A DNA stretch of 21,160 bases from Leptospiraceae bacterium (GTDB lineage: Bacteria; Spirochaetota; Leptospiria; Leptospirales; Leptonemataceae). Below are positions 8,629 through 15,775 of the stretch, piece after piece; within the stretch, counting starts at the first letter, position 1; the number at the start of each line of letters is the position of its first letter. A program made the translations under genes and the position numbers. The DNA lies in assembly GCA_020440935.1 (NCBI GenBank), contig JAGRNC010000002.1, forward strand, positions 1 to 21,160. The letters run 5' to 3'. The notes beneath the pieces were generated by a model. That model made no database searches and had not been told where the DNA came from. It saw nothing but the letters and a program-made list of their open reading frames with translations.

Positions 8629-8655
8629 TTAGCAGTCAGCACTGCCGATTGCTAA
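8629..8655 (-). promoter_or_regulatory. CIRCE operator (HrcA-binding site)
   Basis: TTAGCAGTC, nine bases, GATTGCTAA. The two arms form an inverted repeat with eight of nine positions matching each other, at the fixed nine-base CIRCE spacing. The consensus is TTAGCACTC-N9-GAGTGCTAA; each arm keeps the TTAGCA and TGCTAA ends. The site begins a few bases after the predicted transcription start and ends 19 bases before the hrcA ATG, the usual place for HrcA repression. Confidence 0.93.
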
Positions 8656-8664
8656 TGCTCATCA

Positions 8665-8693
8665 AACATGTTCCAAAAATCGGCCAATGTCAA
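8665..8693 (-). promoter_or_regulatory. Sigma-70 type promoter of the hrcA-grpE-dnaK(-dnaJ) operon
   Basis: On the minus strand there is a perfect -35 TTGACA (8693-8688), a 17-base spacer and CATGTT as -10 (8670-8665). The -10 box is poor (three of six), but the spacing is ideal and the CIRCE site lies immediately downstream, as expected for a class I heat-shock promoter. Transcription would start near 8658. Confidence 0.65.
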
Positions 8694-8917
8694 CTAAAAA
8701 TTAGCAATTCCTATGTGTCTTTGCTTGCAATGCGACGTTTGCGCGAAAGTTGCCATGCAATGGGTCTGGCAATCAAGCCCGCGACACCTTGACAGCCAAA
8801 AAGACACTTTGGCAGGCGAGAATTTGGGATACGGAAGAGCCGCGGACATTGCAGGGCACCGGCGCCCGTCCCGCAATCAGGCGCCCACCTCCGTTCGGGA
8901 GGGGCTCGCAGATCACA
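8694..8917. other. Non-coding gap upstream of the hrcA promoter, with a CIRCE-like half-site
   Basis: No convincing gene lies in this stretch on either strand. At 8701-8709 it holds TTAGCAATT, which repeats the CIRCE arm. Nine bases later comes CTTTGCTTG, a weak partner keeping only TTGCT. The rest is GC-richer and contains the hairpin at 8885-8904 after the membrane-protein gene. A TTGACA at 8789 on the plus strand has no -10 box and no gene to serve. Confidence 0.4.
8885..8904 (-). terminator. Weak GC-rich hairpin after the three-gene operon
   Basis: CCTCC (8888-8892) pairs with GGAGG (8898-8902) around a five-base loop, and two more G-C pairs form outside a one-base bulge. It lies about 14 bases beyond the stop codon of the membrane-protein gene. 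No T-run follows on the minus strand, so it is not a standard intrinsic terminator; it may act with Rho or as a 3' end stabiliser. Confidence 0.3.
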
Positions 8918-10042
8918 TCACCATCGGCGAATGCGAAAGCACCGGATCAGTCGAATGCGATCGGCGGCGCTAAGACTATCTGTTGCGATTGCAATAGACT
9001 TCACCTGCAATGCATCGGACAGCCCTACCGTTTTGCCGTTCTCCGAAGGAATGTGATACAGGGAAATGGATAGAAATCCTTCTCCGATGGATGCCTGCAT
9101 CGCATCGATCTTACCCCGGTCTAGACTCCGCCTATCCACAGTTCCCAAAAAAGGCGATTCAATCCAGGATTCGATGCGCGCCGCATCCAGCCGCACAAAA
9201 GTATGGGATCCGTACGAACGCAGAGCGGCATAGCCCAGGGCCGCCAGAAGGGCGGTGGCAAGAACGGTGCCGAGCAATAGAGCAAAAGAAAAGCCACGAT
9301 ACACAAAGCCCATTACCAGAAAATACAGAGCAACAATGGGAATACACAGACCCATAAAAAGCGCCGGATGCGGACGGTTACTCCATTGCAACCTACAACC
9401 TTCCCCGGAAGGGGAAGAATGGATGGAACTGTACGGCTGATCGCACATTAGCGAAGACACAATTAGAATTCCGACTGGCTTTTTTTCAAGCACCGAGAAG
9501 TTCATCCCATCGGACAAAGGTAGGTTCAGATGAGAACGGGCTTGCTTGATGACCTCTTGCATTGCATCGGCGGAACCTGTTTTGTAAAGGCGCGCGATAG
9601 CACCATTTTGAAAGAGCAGATTCAATGTGTACTCAGTTGTTTTGTCGCCATCATCGTCGGTCTCTGTTTCGGTCTGCAGGGAGTAGCTGGCAAAGTCTTC
9701 GAAAGGAAACGATTGGATGAGTTGATCCTGGCTGTAGAACTCTGCCATGGCCGAAGAAGCGTTTAGTCTTACCGACAGACCTTCATAGCTGGCATTAAAT
9801 ACCATGGGAATCAGGAAGAATGGAACACTGAACAGAACAAAACCAAAATAGAAGAATCGCTCGCCCGGACCGCTGGACTTGAAGATCATGTAATAGATGG
9901 CTCCACCGGCGATGAAAGCGGGCACTGCTCCCGCAATGAGCCAGACCCAGAGCGACGGCGCTGTCTGAAAGAATATGATGGCATCGCCATCCAATCGATA
10001 ATTCATCTCTGGCTCAGTGTAATCGCTGCCGTAGCGGCGCAA
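8918..10042 (-). CDS. Predicted four-helix inner-membrane protein, unknown function
   Basis: I do not recognise this protein (374 residues from the TTG at 10042). Four membrane segments are visible: about 31-54, 63-83, 227-248 and 251-275, in two close pairs. Between the pairs is a soluble domain of about 140 residues with an acidic patch (TETETDDDGD), and a soluble C-terminal domain of about 100 residues follows the last helix. No catalytic motif is visible. The start is uncertain. The TTG has GGA five bases upstream; an ATG at 10006 begins at MNYRLDGDAI. The frame stays open upstream to the stop of the TPR gene and reads like protein there, so the true start may lie near 10110 if a base is in error (see findings). 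It is the last gene of a three-gene leftward operon. Confidence 0.7.
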   Translation of the reverse strand: MRRYGSDYTEPEMNYRLDGDAIIFFQTAPSLWVWLIAGAVPAFIAGGAIYYMIFKSSGPGERFFYFGFVLFSVPFFLIPMVFNASYEGLSVRLNASSAMAEFYSQDQLIQSFPFEDFASYSLQTETETDDDGDKTTEYTLNLLFQNGAIARLYKTGSADAMQEVIKQARSHLNLPLSDGMNFSVLEKKPVGILIVSSLMCDQPYSSIHSSPSGEGCRLQWSNRPHPALFMGLCIPIVALYFLVMGFVYRGFSFALLLGTVLATALLAALGYAALRSYGSHTFVRLDAARIESWIESPFLGTVDRRSLDRGKIDAMQASIGEGFLSISLYHIPSENGKTVGLSDALQVKSIAIATDSLSAADRIRLIRCFRIRRW

Positions 10043-10104
10043 CCATTTCCAGCCCGGAATTGCCAGCGCCAGGACGTTTCGGCACAGATCCCTGACAAAA
10101 CGAA

Positions 10105-10755
10105 TCAGTCATCGATGGATTCGATGGATGTGAGCCTTATATACTCGGCCGCCGCCACCTCGGCTTCTTTGATTTTGCCCAGCTGTCGAAATAGTACAAT
10201 CCGATTGTACAGCGCATCGGTCCTGGTAAAGTCGCTGCGAAAAGAACGACGAAAAGAATCCAGCGCCAGATCGCCCCTGCCCGCGTACCAGTAGGCCATG
10301 GCCAGATGAAAATGACGCAGACCGGTGGCATGGCTGCGAATTTCGATTCTTTCCTGGGCCTCCACCGAATCTTTGAGCAGCGAAATAGCGCGAAGAAGAT
10401 CGGAATGATATTTTTCCGGATCGGAACCTGGATTTCTGTAAATCAAGCAAATCGCCAGGCGAAAACGAATGTCGTCGTTGTAGGCCTGCAGTTCATAAGC
10501 CCGATCAAAATAGGGCAAGGCGCCCTCGAAATCGCGGGCATTAAAGCGCTCCAATCCGGCCTGCCGAATCTTTGCAAAATCGGGCGCAGCTATTAAGGAA
10601 GTGCTGGATAGTATTAGGAAGCTGAGGCCAAGAAATAGAGAGGCGATTTTTGGGGTCCATGCTGGCTCCCTGGCGGAGCTCCATTGCCTGCCGCGGCCAG
10701 TCAGAGATTTTCTAACCGTTCTGAAATTCTGGATCCAGAAGTAGCAGCAGCGCAT
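10105..10755 (-). CDS. Secreted TPR-repeat protein, with a probable one-base frame problem at its start
   Basis: As read, the frame opens with the ATG at 10755 and overlaps the previous gene by 44 bases. Its first 36 residues look spurious. From residue 37 there is a clear signal peptide (IASLFLGLSFLILSSTSLIAA), probably cut after A57. The mature part holds helical TPR-like units such as ARDFEGALPYFDRAYELQ and GRGDLALDSFRRSF, so it is probably a periplasmic or surface scaffold for protein contacts. A better start exists at 10660 (ATG with AGGGAG five bases upstream), but it is one base out of frame. Removing one base of the C4A5 run would give MDPKIASLFL, an ideal signal peptide. The gene lies between the GAF-like gene and the membrane-protein gene. 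Confidence 0.7.
   Translation of the reverse strand: MRCCYFWIQNFRTVRKSLTGRGRQWSSAREPAWTPKIASLFLGLSFLILSSTSLIAAPDFAKIRQAGLERFNARDFEGALPYFDRAYELQAYNDDIRFRLAICLIYRNPGSDPEKYHSDLLRAISLLKDSVEAQERIEIRSHATGLRHFHLAMAYWYAGRGDLALDSFRRSFRSDFTRTDALYNRIVLFRQLGKIKEAEVAAAEYIRLTSIESIDD
10658..10671 (-). promoter_or_regulatory. Strong ribosome binding site and ATG out of frame with the TPR gene
   Basis: On the minus strand AGGGAG (10671-10666) is followed after five bases by ATG (10660-10658). This is one of the best ribosome sites in the window. The ATG frame runs MDPKNRLS and leaves the signal-peptide frame by one base at CCCCAAAAA (10655-10647). It decides where the TPR gene most likely starts. Confidence 0.6.
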
Positions 10756-11887
10756 TACTCTGTTTATCGGCCCTGCTGTTCAATGCATAAGGGCGAATCC
10801 GTAGCCTGAAGCCGAACTCCCGTCCAATGTCTTCTAATTCCTGTTGCATACCCGGGGTGGTATCTCCCAGAAAAATGAGAAGTTGCGAGACTCCTGTTCG
10901 AATACCCAGAACGGCAGGCTCGCTGCTGAACCTTTCCTGTAATCGATCAAAGAATGCCTGTCTGCCGGGATGCTCCCTAACTCCATCGATTTCAACGAGC
11001 CAACGAGTTTGCGGATGAGCGCGTCGTAAGAATCGGCGGGTGGTTCGGAATGCCTTTTGTAAGATGCGACGATCTTCGGCAAAAGAATAGGTATGCGCCA
11101 TGTCGAAGACCAGAGGACGGACATAGCCCAGAAACCGCTCCAAATCGCGCATTGTCTGGTCTTCCACTTGCGGTCTTTCCCTGGATTCAAAAAGCAATAC
11201 CAGAAGCATGGGATAAGGAGTCCGACCATCGTGATAGATCGACATCCAGTGAAACCTCTCCAGACTCTCTTTGCTGAAGCGTTTGCGCAAGAAAGGATCC
11301 TTTTCTGCATATTCCGACAATCGCAGGTGAATCCATCCCGAAGGCTCGATATAGCGATCCCGCACAGCAAAATGCAGGTTATCTACCGTGGTATCATCCA
11401 GATTTAGATGTAGCGCTGGTCGAAAGCTATTGCCCATAGAGTCCAATGGCTCAATAGCCAGGGCCTCGGCCTTTAGTTCGTCGGCAATGGTTTGTAGAAG
11501 ATATTGAAAATGCTCTGCCTCGATGACTGGCAAGCTGTGAAGTCCTACTGTGTATTGAAACAGCGGATCAGATGGAGGATTTCCCGAAAGACTGCCCAAC
11601 GACGGAATCGGATCGTTCGAATCGTGGGCCATTACCTGGTCTTTAACAGCCTGGAATTCCTCGCTGAAGATCTTTCCGCGGATAGCGGGCAATGCATCTG
11701 CATCGGTCTTATCTGCCTCTGTGGAGACCGATGGCGGACTTACAGTGGACGTTGCTCGGCGGTTTAGCGTTGGACGTGAGGCGGCATTCTCTCTATCTTT
11801 GAGCAATGGGGCCAGATTGGAGCGCATTTTTTCCTGCCTGGCTTGCAGTTCTTTCCAGAGAAATGCATCGAACTCGGATTGACTCAT
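10712..11887 (-). CDS. Cytoplasmic protein with GAF-like and degenerate GGDEF-like regions, unknown function
   Basis: A 391-residue soluble protein, first gene of the leftward operon. The first 90 residues are polar and low in complexity. About 115-265 resembles a GAF domain in pattern: a long helix (HFQYLLQTIADELKAEALAI), later strands MLLVLLFESRERP, and a closing helix. About 285-380 follows the order of a GGDEF fold: strand RWLVEIDG, helix, a strand LGIRTGVSQLLIFLG where the GGDEF loop would sit, helix MQQELEDIGREFG, and strand FRLRIRPYAL. The signature residues are absent, so it would not make cyclic di-GMP. Both domain calls are inference from pattern, not recognised homology. The ATG has GGA about eight bases upstream. 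Confidence 0.7.
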   Translation of the reverse strand: MSQSEFDAFLWKELQARQEKMRSNLAPLLKDRENAASRPTLNRRATSTVSPPSVSTEADKTDADALPAIRGKIFSEEFQAVKDQVMAHDSNDPIPSLGSLSGNPPSDPLFQYTVGLHSLPVIEAEHFQYLLQTIADELKAEALAIEPLDSMGNSFRPALHLNLDDTTVDNLHFAVRDRYIEPSGWIHLRLSEYAEKDPFLRKRFSKESLERFHWMSIYHDGRTPYPMLLVLLFESRERPQVEDQTMRDLERFLGYVRPLVFDMAHTYSFAEDRRILQKAFRTTRRFLRRAHPQTRWLVEIDGVREHPGRQAFFDRLQERFSSEPAVLGIRTGVSQLLIFLGDTTPGMQQELEDIGREFGFRLRIRPYALNSRADKQSNALLLLLDPEFQNG

Positions 11888-11968
11888 GACCTGTTTCCAA
11901 GGGAAAATTGCATTTTATAGAAAAGCAAGGGGATTTCTACTTTTTGCATAGAATTTCAAGGGGGAGCT

Positions 11969-12919
11969 TTGAGTTTTTATTATCTATTTATCGACGGAAT
12001 CGGCCTGGGCGGCAAGGAAGATCATAATCCCTTTCATGTCCACGCAAAGCATCTGTTTCGCCATCTTGCCGGCGAGGAGCCCGGCGATTCCGTTTCCAGC
12101 CAATTCCTCTGCGTGCCCGCCGATGCCCATATGGGCTTTTCTGGATTGCCCCAGTCCGCCACCGGGCAAACCAGCCTGTGGACCGGCATGAATGGCCCGG
12201 CTTCCATGGGTCGGCATATGACTGGATTTCCAGGGCCCACATTGATTCGAGTCATCGAGCAATATTCAATGATCAAGCTTCTGTCCGAGAATGGGAAGAA
12301 GGCGGCGCTATTGAACGGATACTCGAAGGCGTATCTAGATCGAATCGAGCGAAAGCCCAGGCTCAGGAGCGCGTCCACTCATGTCCACCGCGCATCGGGC
12401 CAGCCGCTCTTTTTGCTGGAAGATGTACTGGAGGGACGTGCCCTTTACATGGATATCACGCATCAATTCCTGCATCATTTTTATCCCGATTTCGCCGGCA
12501 AGCTTCCCATCGCCGATCCTCGGGAGCGGGGCCGGCAGTACGTAAAGATCGGCCGCGAGTACGATCTGGTCTTATTCGAGTACTTCCTCACCGATAAGGC
12601 CGGACATAACCAATCGATGGAAGAAGCTTCCATGACGATCCAGATTCTGGAACCATTCATTGAAGGTATTTTAGAAGAAATGGATCCGCTAGAAGATACC
12701 CTGGTAATCAGCTCGGACCACGGGAACATGGAAGATCTTAGCACAAAGACGCATACCAATAACCTGGTGCCCGTATTTCTGTCCGGAAAGTATGCATCGG
12801 ATATGGCCGGACATATCAAGTATCTATACGACATACCCCGAGCCATCTTTAACTGCATGGATTTCGATTCCGGCCTCCCCGATCCGCTGGCTATGGCCGC
12901 ACAGCCCGAATCGGCCTGA
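11969..12919 (+). CDS. Alkaline-phosphatase-superfamily metalloenzyme (phosphoglycerate mutase/phosphopentomutase type), substrate unknown
   Basis: A 316-residue enzyme of the metalloenzyme superfamily that includes cofactor-independent phosphoglycerate mutase. Metal-ligand motifs are in order: D9 in FIDGIGLG, the nucleophile region SATGQTSLWTG (T68 or S69), D209 and H213 in TDKAGH, D250-H251 in SSDHGNMED, and H262 in KTHTNN. It lacks the large inserted transferase domain of iPGM (about 510 residues), so it is more likely a phosphatase or a mutase with an unknown substrate. No signal peptide is seen; it is probably cytoplasmic. The start is a TTG: AAGGGGGAG lies just before it and no ATG fits the conserved N-terminal strand. 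It is divergent from the GAF-like gene, with 81 bases between. Confidence 0.85.
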   Translation: MSFYYLFIDGIGLGGKEDHNPFHVHAKHLFRHLAGEEPGDSVSSQFLCVPADAHMGFSGLPQSATGQTSLWTGMNGPASMGRHMTGFPGPTLIRVIEQYSMIKLLSENGKKAALLNGYSKAYLDRIERKPRLRSASTHVHRASGQPLFLLEDVLEGRALYMDITHQFLHHFYPDFAGKLPIADPRERGRQYVKIGREYDLVLFEYFLTDKAGHNQSMEEASMTIQILEPFIEGILEEMDPLEDTLVISSDHGNMEDLSTKTHTNNLVPVFLSGKYASDMAGHIKYLYDIPRAIFNCMDFDSGLPDPLAMAAQPESA

Positions 12920-13109
12920 CTCGGCGGTCTCGTTGGAAAAAAATACTAGCTTGGCCGCCCATCGTGGCTTTCGACAGGTAGCTTCGATACCGAGAAACCA
13001 GCCTACCACATTCCAATCCAATTTAAAAAATACGAATATCCCAAAACAGAAATCTATTGATGCCTCAATTTTAGTCGACATACAGGTAGATCTATGGTTC
13101 GCATAGTCA

Positions 13110-14147
13110 ATGGTTCGTCGAGCCCTCAGGGCAATTTTACTTTGTTCCGCCTTCCTCCTCGCCCAGAATGCCAAAGCCGAGTCGGTTTCCCTGGAGATTG
13201 GAGGCGGGGCAGGATGGATTGATCATACTTTTGTAGAACGCCTGGGAAAAGACGCTCTCAGAAAAGAAAGCCTGTACTCCCTGCCGGTGGCACTGTATGG
13301 TTCCAGCCAAATCCGTCGCAGCACACCAGGCGGTTACCATTTGCTATTGCAGAGTCGATCCAACGACCTGGCATTCAATCTATTTAGTCGAAGCAACTAC
13401 TGGAACACCACACAACGAGTTTCCTCGGTGGACAGCACAGGTCTGCGAATGCAGACCAATCGTTACTCGGTCAGCGAAAGGACCAGGGGCATGGAAATGG
13501 GCCATCAGATTCATTTGCTTAACGACCGGCTCACATTGATTCCCGGCTATGGCTTGCTTTCCGTATTTAGCAGGATGCAAGGTGATGGCACCAGCATTGA
13601 CCAGCTGAATACTTCGGTTTCTGTAACATCCTTTTCCCTGGCTCCGGCAGACATTCGAACGAGTGCCGATGGTTTATTCATTCGTCTAGGGATGGACTAC
13701 CAGATATCCGAGGGCTACCAGCTGGTGGCACTGGTTAGATATCTTCCGGACGGAATCGGGGAATGGACGCAGCAATCAAACTCCCTGGCCCTGGGATATT
13801 CCAGCTCAGTCGACTATTTTTACCAACTAACCGTGGCGGACATCCGCGGCAAAAGCAACCGCCGCATGGGAAGCCTGGATTTAAAGTTAGTTCGGGAGGT
13901 GAATTCATTTTTTCAAGTGAACGTTGGAGCGCACTGGCAGTATTCGTCGACGCGGTATTCCGTTGAACCAACGCGGGGAGCCATCTTCACTGCGGGCACC
14001 GGCGGTTTCAGCAGTCTCACCGGGAGTTCCTATGTTTATCTCGGCGAGCCTCTGTCAGACGCAAAAATCTACAGCCATCGAAAAAGCGAAAATCGATTCA
14101 ACCTGTACCTCTCCATGACTTTCACTACCGGGGAACAGAACTTATGA
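13110..14147 (+). CDS. Probable outer-membrane beta-barrel protein, unknown function
   Basis: A 345-residue exported protein. The signal peptide is MVRRALRAILLCSAFLLAQN with cutting likely after A23 (AKA). The mature part alternates hydrophobic and polar residues in many predicted strands and is rich in Ser, Tyr, Gly and Arg (for example YQLVALVRYLPDG and FFQVNVGAHWQYSS). It has no internal hydrophobic helices, and the last residues (RFNLYLSMTFT) form an amphipathic strand with aromatic residues as in barrel closers. No family is recognised. The in-frame TAG at 13104 makes the ATG at 13110 the only start, although it has no Shine-Dalgarno; a better-placed ATG at 13094 is out of frame. Its stop overlaps the next start (ATGA), so the two genes are probably translated together. 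Confidence 0.8.
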   Translation: MVRRALRAILLCSAFLLAQNAKAESVSLEIGGGAGWIDHTFVERLGKDALRKESLYSLPVALYGSSQIRRSTPGGYHLLLQSRSNDLAFNLFSRSNYWNTTQRVSSVDSTGLRMQTNRYSVSERTRGMEMGHQIHLLNDRLTLIPGYGLLSVFSRMQGDGTSIDQLNTSVSVTSFSLAPADIRTSADGLFIRLGMDYQISEGYQLVALVRYLPDGIGEWTQQSNSLALGYSSSVDYFYQLTVADIRGKSNRRMGSLDLKLVREVNSFFQVNVGAHWQYSSTRYSVEPTRGAIFTAGTGGFSSLTGSSYVYLGEPLSDAKIYSHRKSENRFNLYLSMTFTTGEQNL

Positions 14148-14620
14148 GAGCGAGAATGAAAAATTTCATGAAGTACATTGCGGTTTTGTCCATTTGCTTT
14201 GTTTGCACCCAGTGCCTGACAATGTCTCTATTTCCTCTGTCTCGCTCCATCAAAGTAGAATCCAACCCTCCATCGGCCAGGGCTCAGCTGTATGATGAAG
14301 GCGAGCTGGTGGATGAAGTATTCACCCCTGGAAGGATCTATCTATTTCGCGTCAGGAATCTTACATTGAAGGTTTCCAGGCCCGGCTACAAGACCGTCAC
14401 GGTTCCCATACGCTTTAAATATAGCCCCGTACGACTAACTATAGCAGGATTAATGGGATGCACCTGCCTTCTTATTCCCACTGGTCTGGATTTTCTTTCC
14501 GGTGCCACGGAGGTCCCCGCTCAGAACGTTTACACTGTTACCCTGGAACCCGAAGATGGATCGGAACACTCCATCGAGCTACAAGTGATCGCCACGAACA
14601 AGGAAATCATAATTCGATAA
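14144..14620 (+). CDS. Small putative lipoprotein with a PEGA-like domain
   Basis: A 158-residue protein whose ATG shares ATGA with the stop of the barrel gene; GGGGA lies nine bases upstream. A second ATG at 14156 is an alternative. The N-terminus is basic and then hydrophobic (KYIAVLSICFVCTQC), suggesting a lipoprotein signal with C24 as the lipidated residue. CTQC is a loose lipobox of the kind spirochaetes tolerate. The stretch SIKVESNPPSARAQLYDEGE followed by LTLKVSRPGYKTVTVPI resembles a PEGA repeat, a small surface-associated beta domain. A hydrophobic stretch LTIAGLMGCTCLLIPTGLDF is a possible membrane or interface segment. It probably acts with the barrel protein; the function is unknown. 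Confidence 0.75.
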   Translation: MRARMKNFMKYIAVLSICFVCTQCLTMSLFPLSRSIKVESNPPSARAQLYDEGELVDEVFTPGRIYLFRVRNLTLKVSRPGYKTVTVPIRFKYSPVRLTIAGLMGCTCLLIPTGLDFLSGATEVPAQNVYTVTLEPEDGSEHSIELQVIATNKEIIIR

Positions 14621-14712
14621 CTGCTGGATAATCAGCGGAGTCCGTGATACAGTCCTTACAGATCCAATTCAATTACGCTTTACGGTCCGTTCTCGCATAG
14701 CGCGATTGTCGG

Positions 14713-15756
14713 ATGACCGATTCCTTCTATGGACTGACCACCGATACAATCCTGGATGCGGTGGATGCGGCCGGTTTCTCGCCCACCGGTCATTGTCTCG
14801 CTCTCAACAGTCTGGAAAATCGCGTGTACGATCTGAAGCTGGAAGATGGAAGCCATGTGGTCGTAAAATTCTATCGGCCCGGTCGATGGTCGGCCGAGCA
14901 ATTGCAACAAGAGCACGATTATCTATTCGAGCTTCAAGCCGAGGAGATTCCTGTTTGTGCTCCCCTCCGGTTTTCCGATGGCAACAGTTTACGGACCTGG
15001 GAAAACATCTACTTTGCCATCTGGCCCCGCACCGGCGGACGCATGCCCGACGAGTTTACCGATAGTCAGCTCATGGAACTGGGCCGGCTCATTGCGCGCA
15101 TGCACAATGTAGGCTCCCGCGAATCGGCATCCCATCGAATCACTCTGAATGCAGATTCGTTCGGCCGGCGTCCCCTGGAATACTTACTTACCAATGATTT
15201 TTTGCCCGAGCATATCCGTCGTCCTTACGAAGAAGTAGTGCTGGAACTATGCGACATTTACGATCGATTGAGCGCCTCAGTTCCCATCATTCGAATCCAT
15301 GGCGACGCGCATGGAGGAAATTTGCTTCGTGGCGACGATGGCTGGTTTTTCCTGGATTTTGACGATTTCTGCATGGGACCGGCGGTACAGGACATCTGGT
15401 TGCTGGCGGGCCAAAAAGGATTGGAAGGGATGCGCAATCGATCCATTCTACTTCAGGGCTATCGACAATTTCGAGAATTTTCGGATGAATGGCTCCAGCT
15501 GGTAGAACCACTCCGTTCGCTGCGGTTTATCCATTATTCCTACTGGATCGCGAAGCGAATTGAAGATCCTGCTTTTCCTACCGCATTTCCTCATTTCGGA
15601 ACCGAGGATTACTGGGCGAACGAATTAAATGACCTTCAAGACCAGATGCGAATTATTAAAGAAAGCGATGTAGAATCGGTAAATGCAGTGGCAGAAATTA
15701 GCGAAGAAGAAGCCGAGCTGTCCAACAAAGATTTCTTCTGGGACTGGGAGGACTGA
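14713..15756 (+). CDS. srkA: Stress response kinase A (SrkA/YihE/RdoA)
   Basis: A 347-residue Ser/Thr kinase of the aminoglycoside-phosphotransferase fold that in E. coli protects against stress-induced death. Similarity to the E. coli protein is visible throughout: LNSLENRVYDL, VVKFYRPGRWSAEQ with the ATP-binding lysine K52, HGDAHGGN at 196-203 with catalytic D198 and N203, then FLDFDDF (metal-binding D215/D217) and GPAVQDIWLL, and finally DPAFPTAFPHFGTEDYW. The last 30 residues are an acidic tail (EEEAELSNKDFFWDWED), longer than in E. coli (328 residues). The ATG has no strong ribosome site. It is separated by 92 bases from the lipoprotein gene and converges on the YgjP-type gene, with only 19 bases between the stops. 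Confidence 0.94.
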   Translation: MTDSFYGLTTDTILDAVDAAGFSPTGHCLALNSLENRVYDLKLEDGSHVVVKFYRPGRWSAEQLQQEHDYLFELQAEEIPVCAPLRFSDGNSLRTWENIYFAIWPRTGGRMPDEFTDSQLMELGRLIARMHNVGSRESASHRITLNADSFGRRPLEYLLTNDFLPEHIRRPYEEVVLELCDIYDRLSASVPIIRIHGDAHGGNLLRGDDGWFFLDFDDFCMGPAVQDIWLLAGQKGLEGMRNRSILLQGYRQFREFSDEWLQLVEPLRSLRFIHYSYWIAKRIEDPAFPTAFPHFGTEDYWANELNDLQDQMRIIKESDVESVNAVAEISEEEAELSNKDFFWDWED

Positions 15757-15775
15757 GCGAATCGCTCCCGATCGC

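Noticed and set aside
8610..8642. Upstream GTG start for hrcA at 8642
   Set aside because: It lies inside the CIRCE operator close to the predicted transcription start and has no ribosome site; the ATG at 8609 has GAGGA nine bases upstream.
8789..8794. Perfect TTGACA on the plus strand
   Set aside because: No -10 box at usable spacing and no gene downstream in that direction for 3 kb.
15755..15767. GAGCGA-A-TCGCTC between the convergent srkA and YgjP-type genes, considered as a shared terminator
   Set aside because: The stem is short, overlaps the srkA stop codon and has no T-run in either direction.
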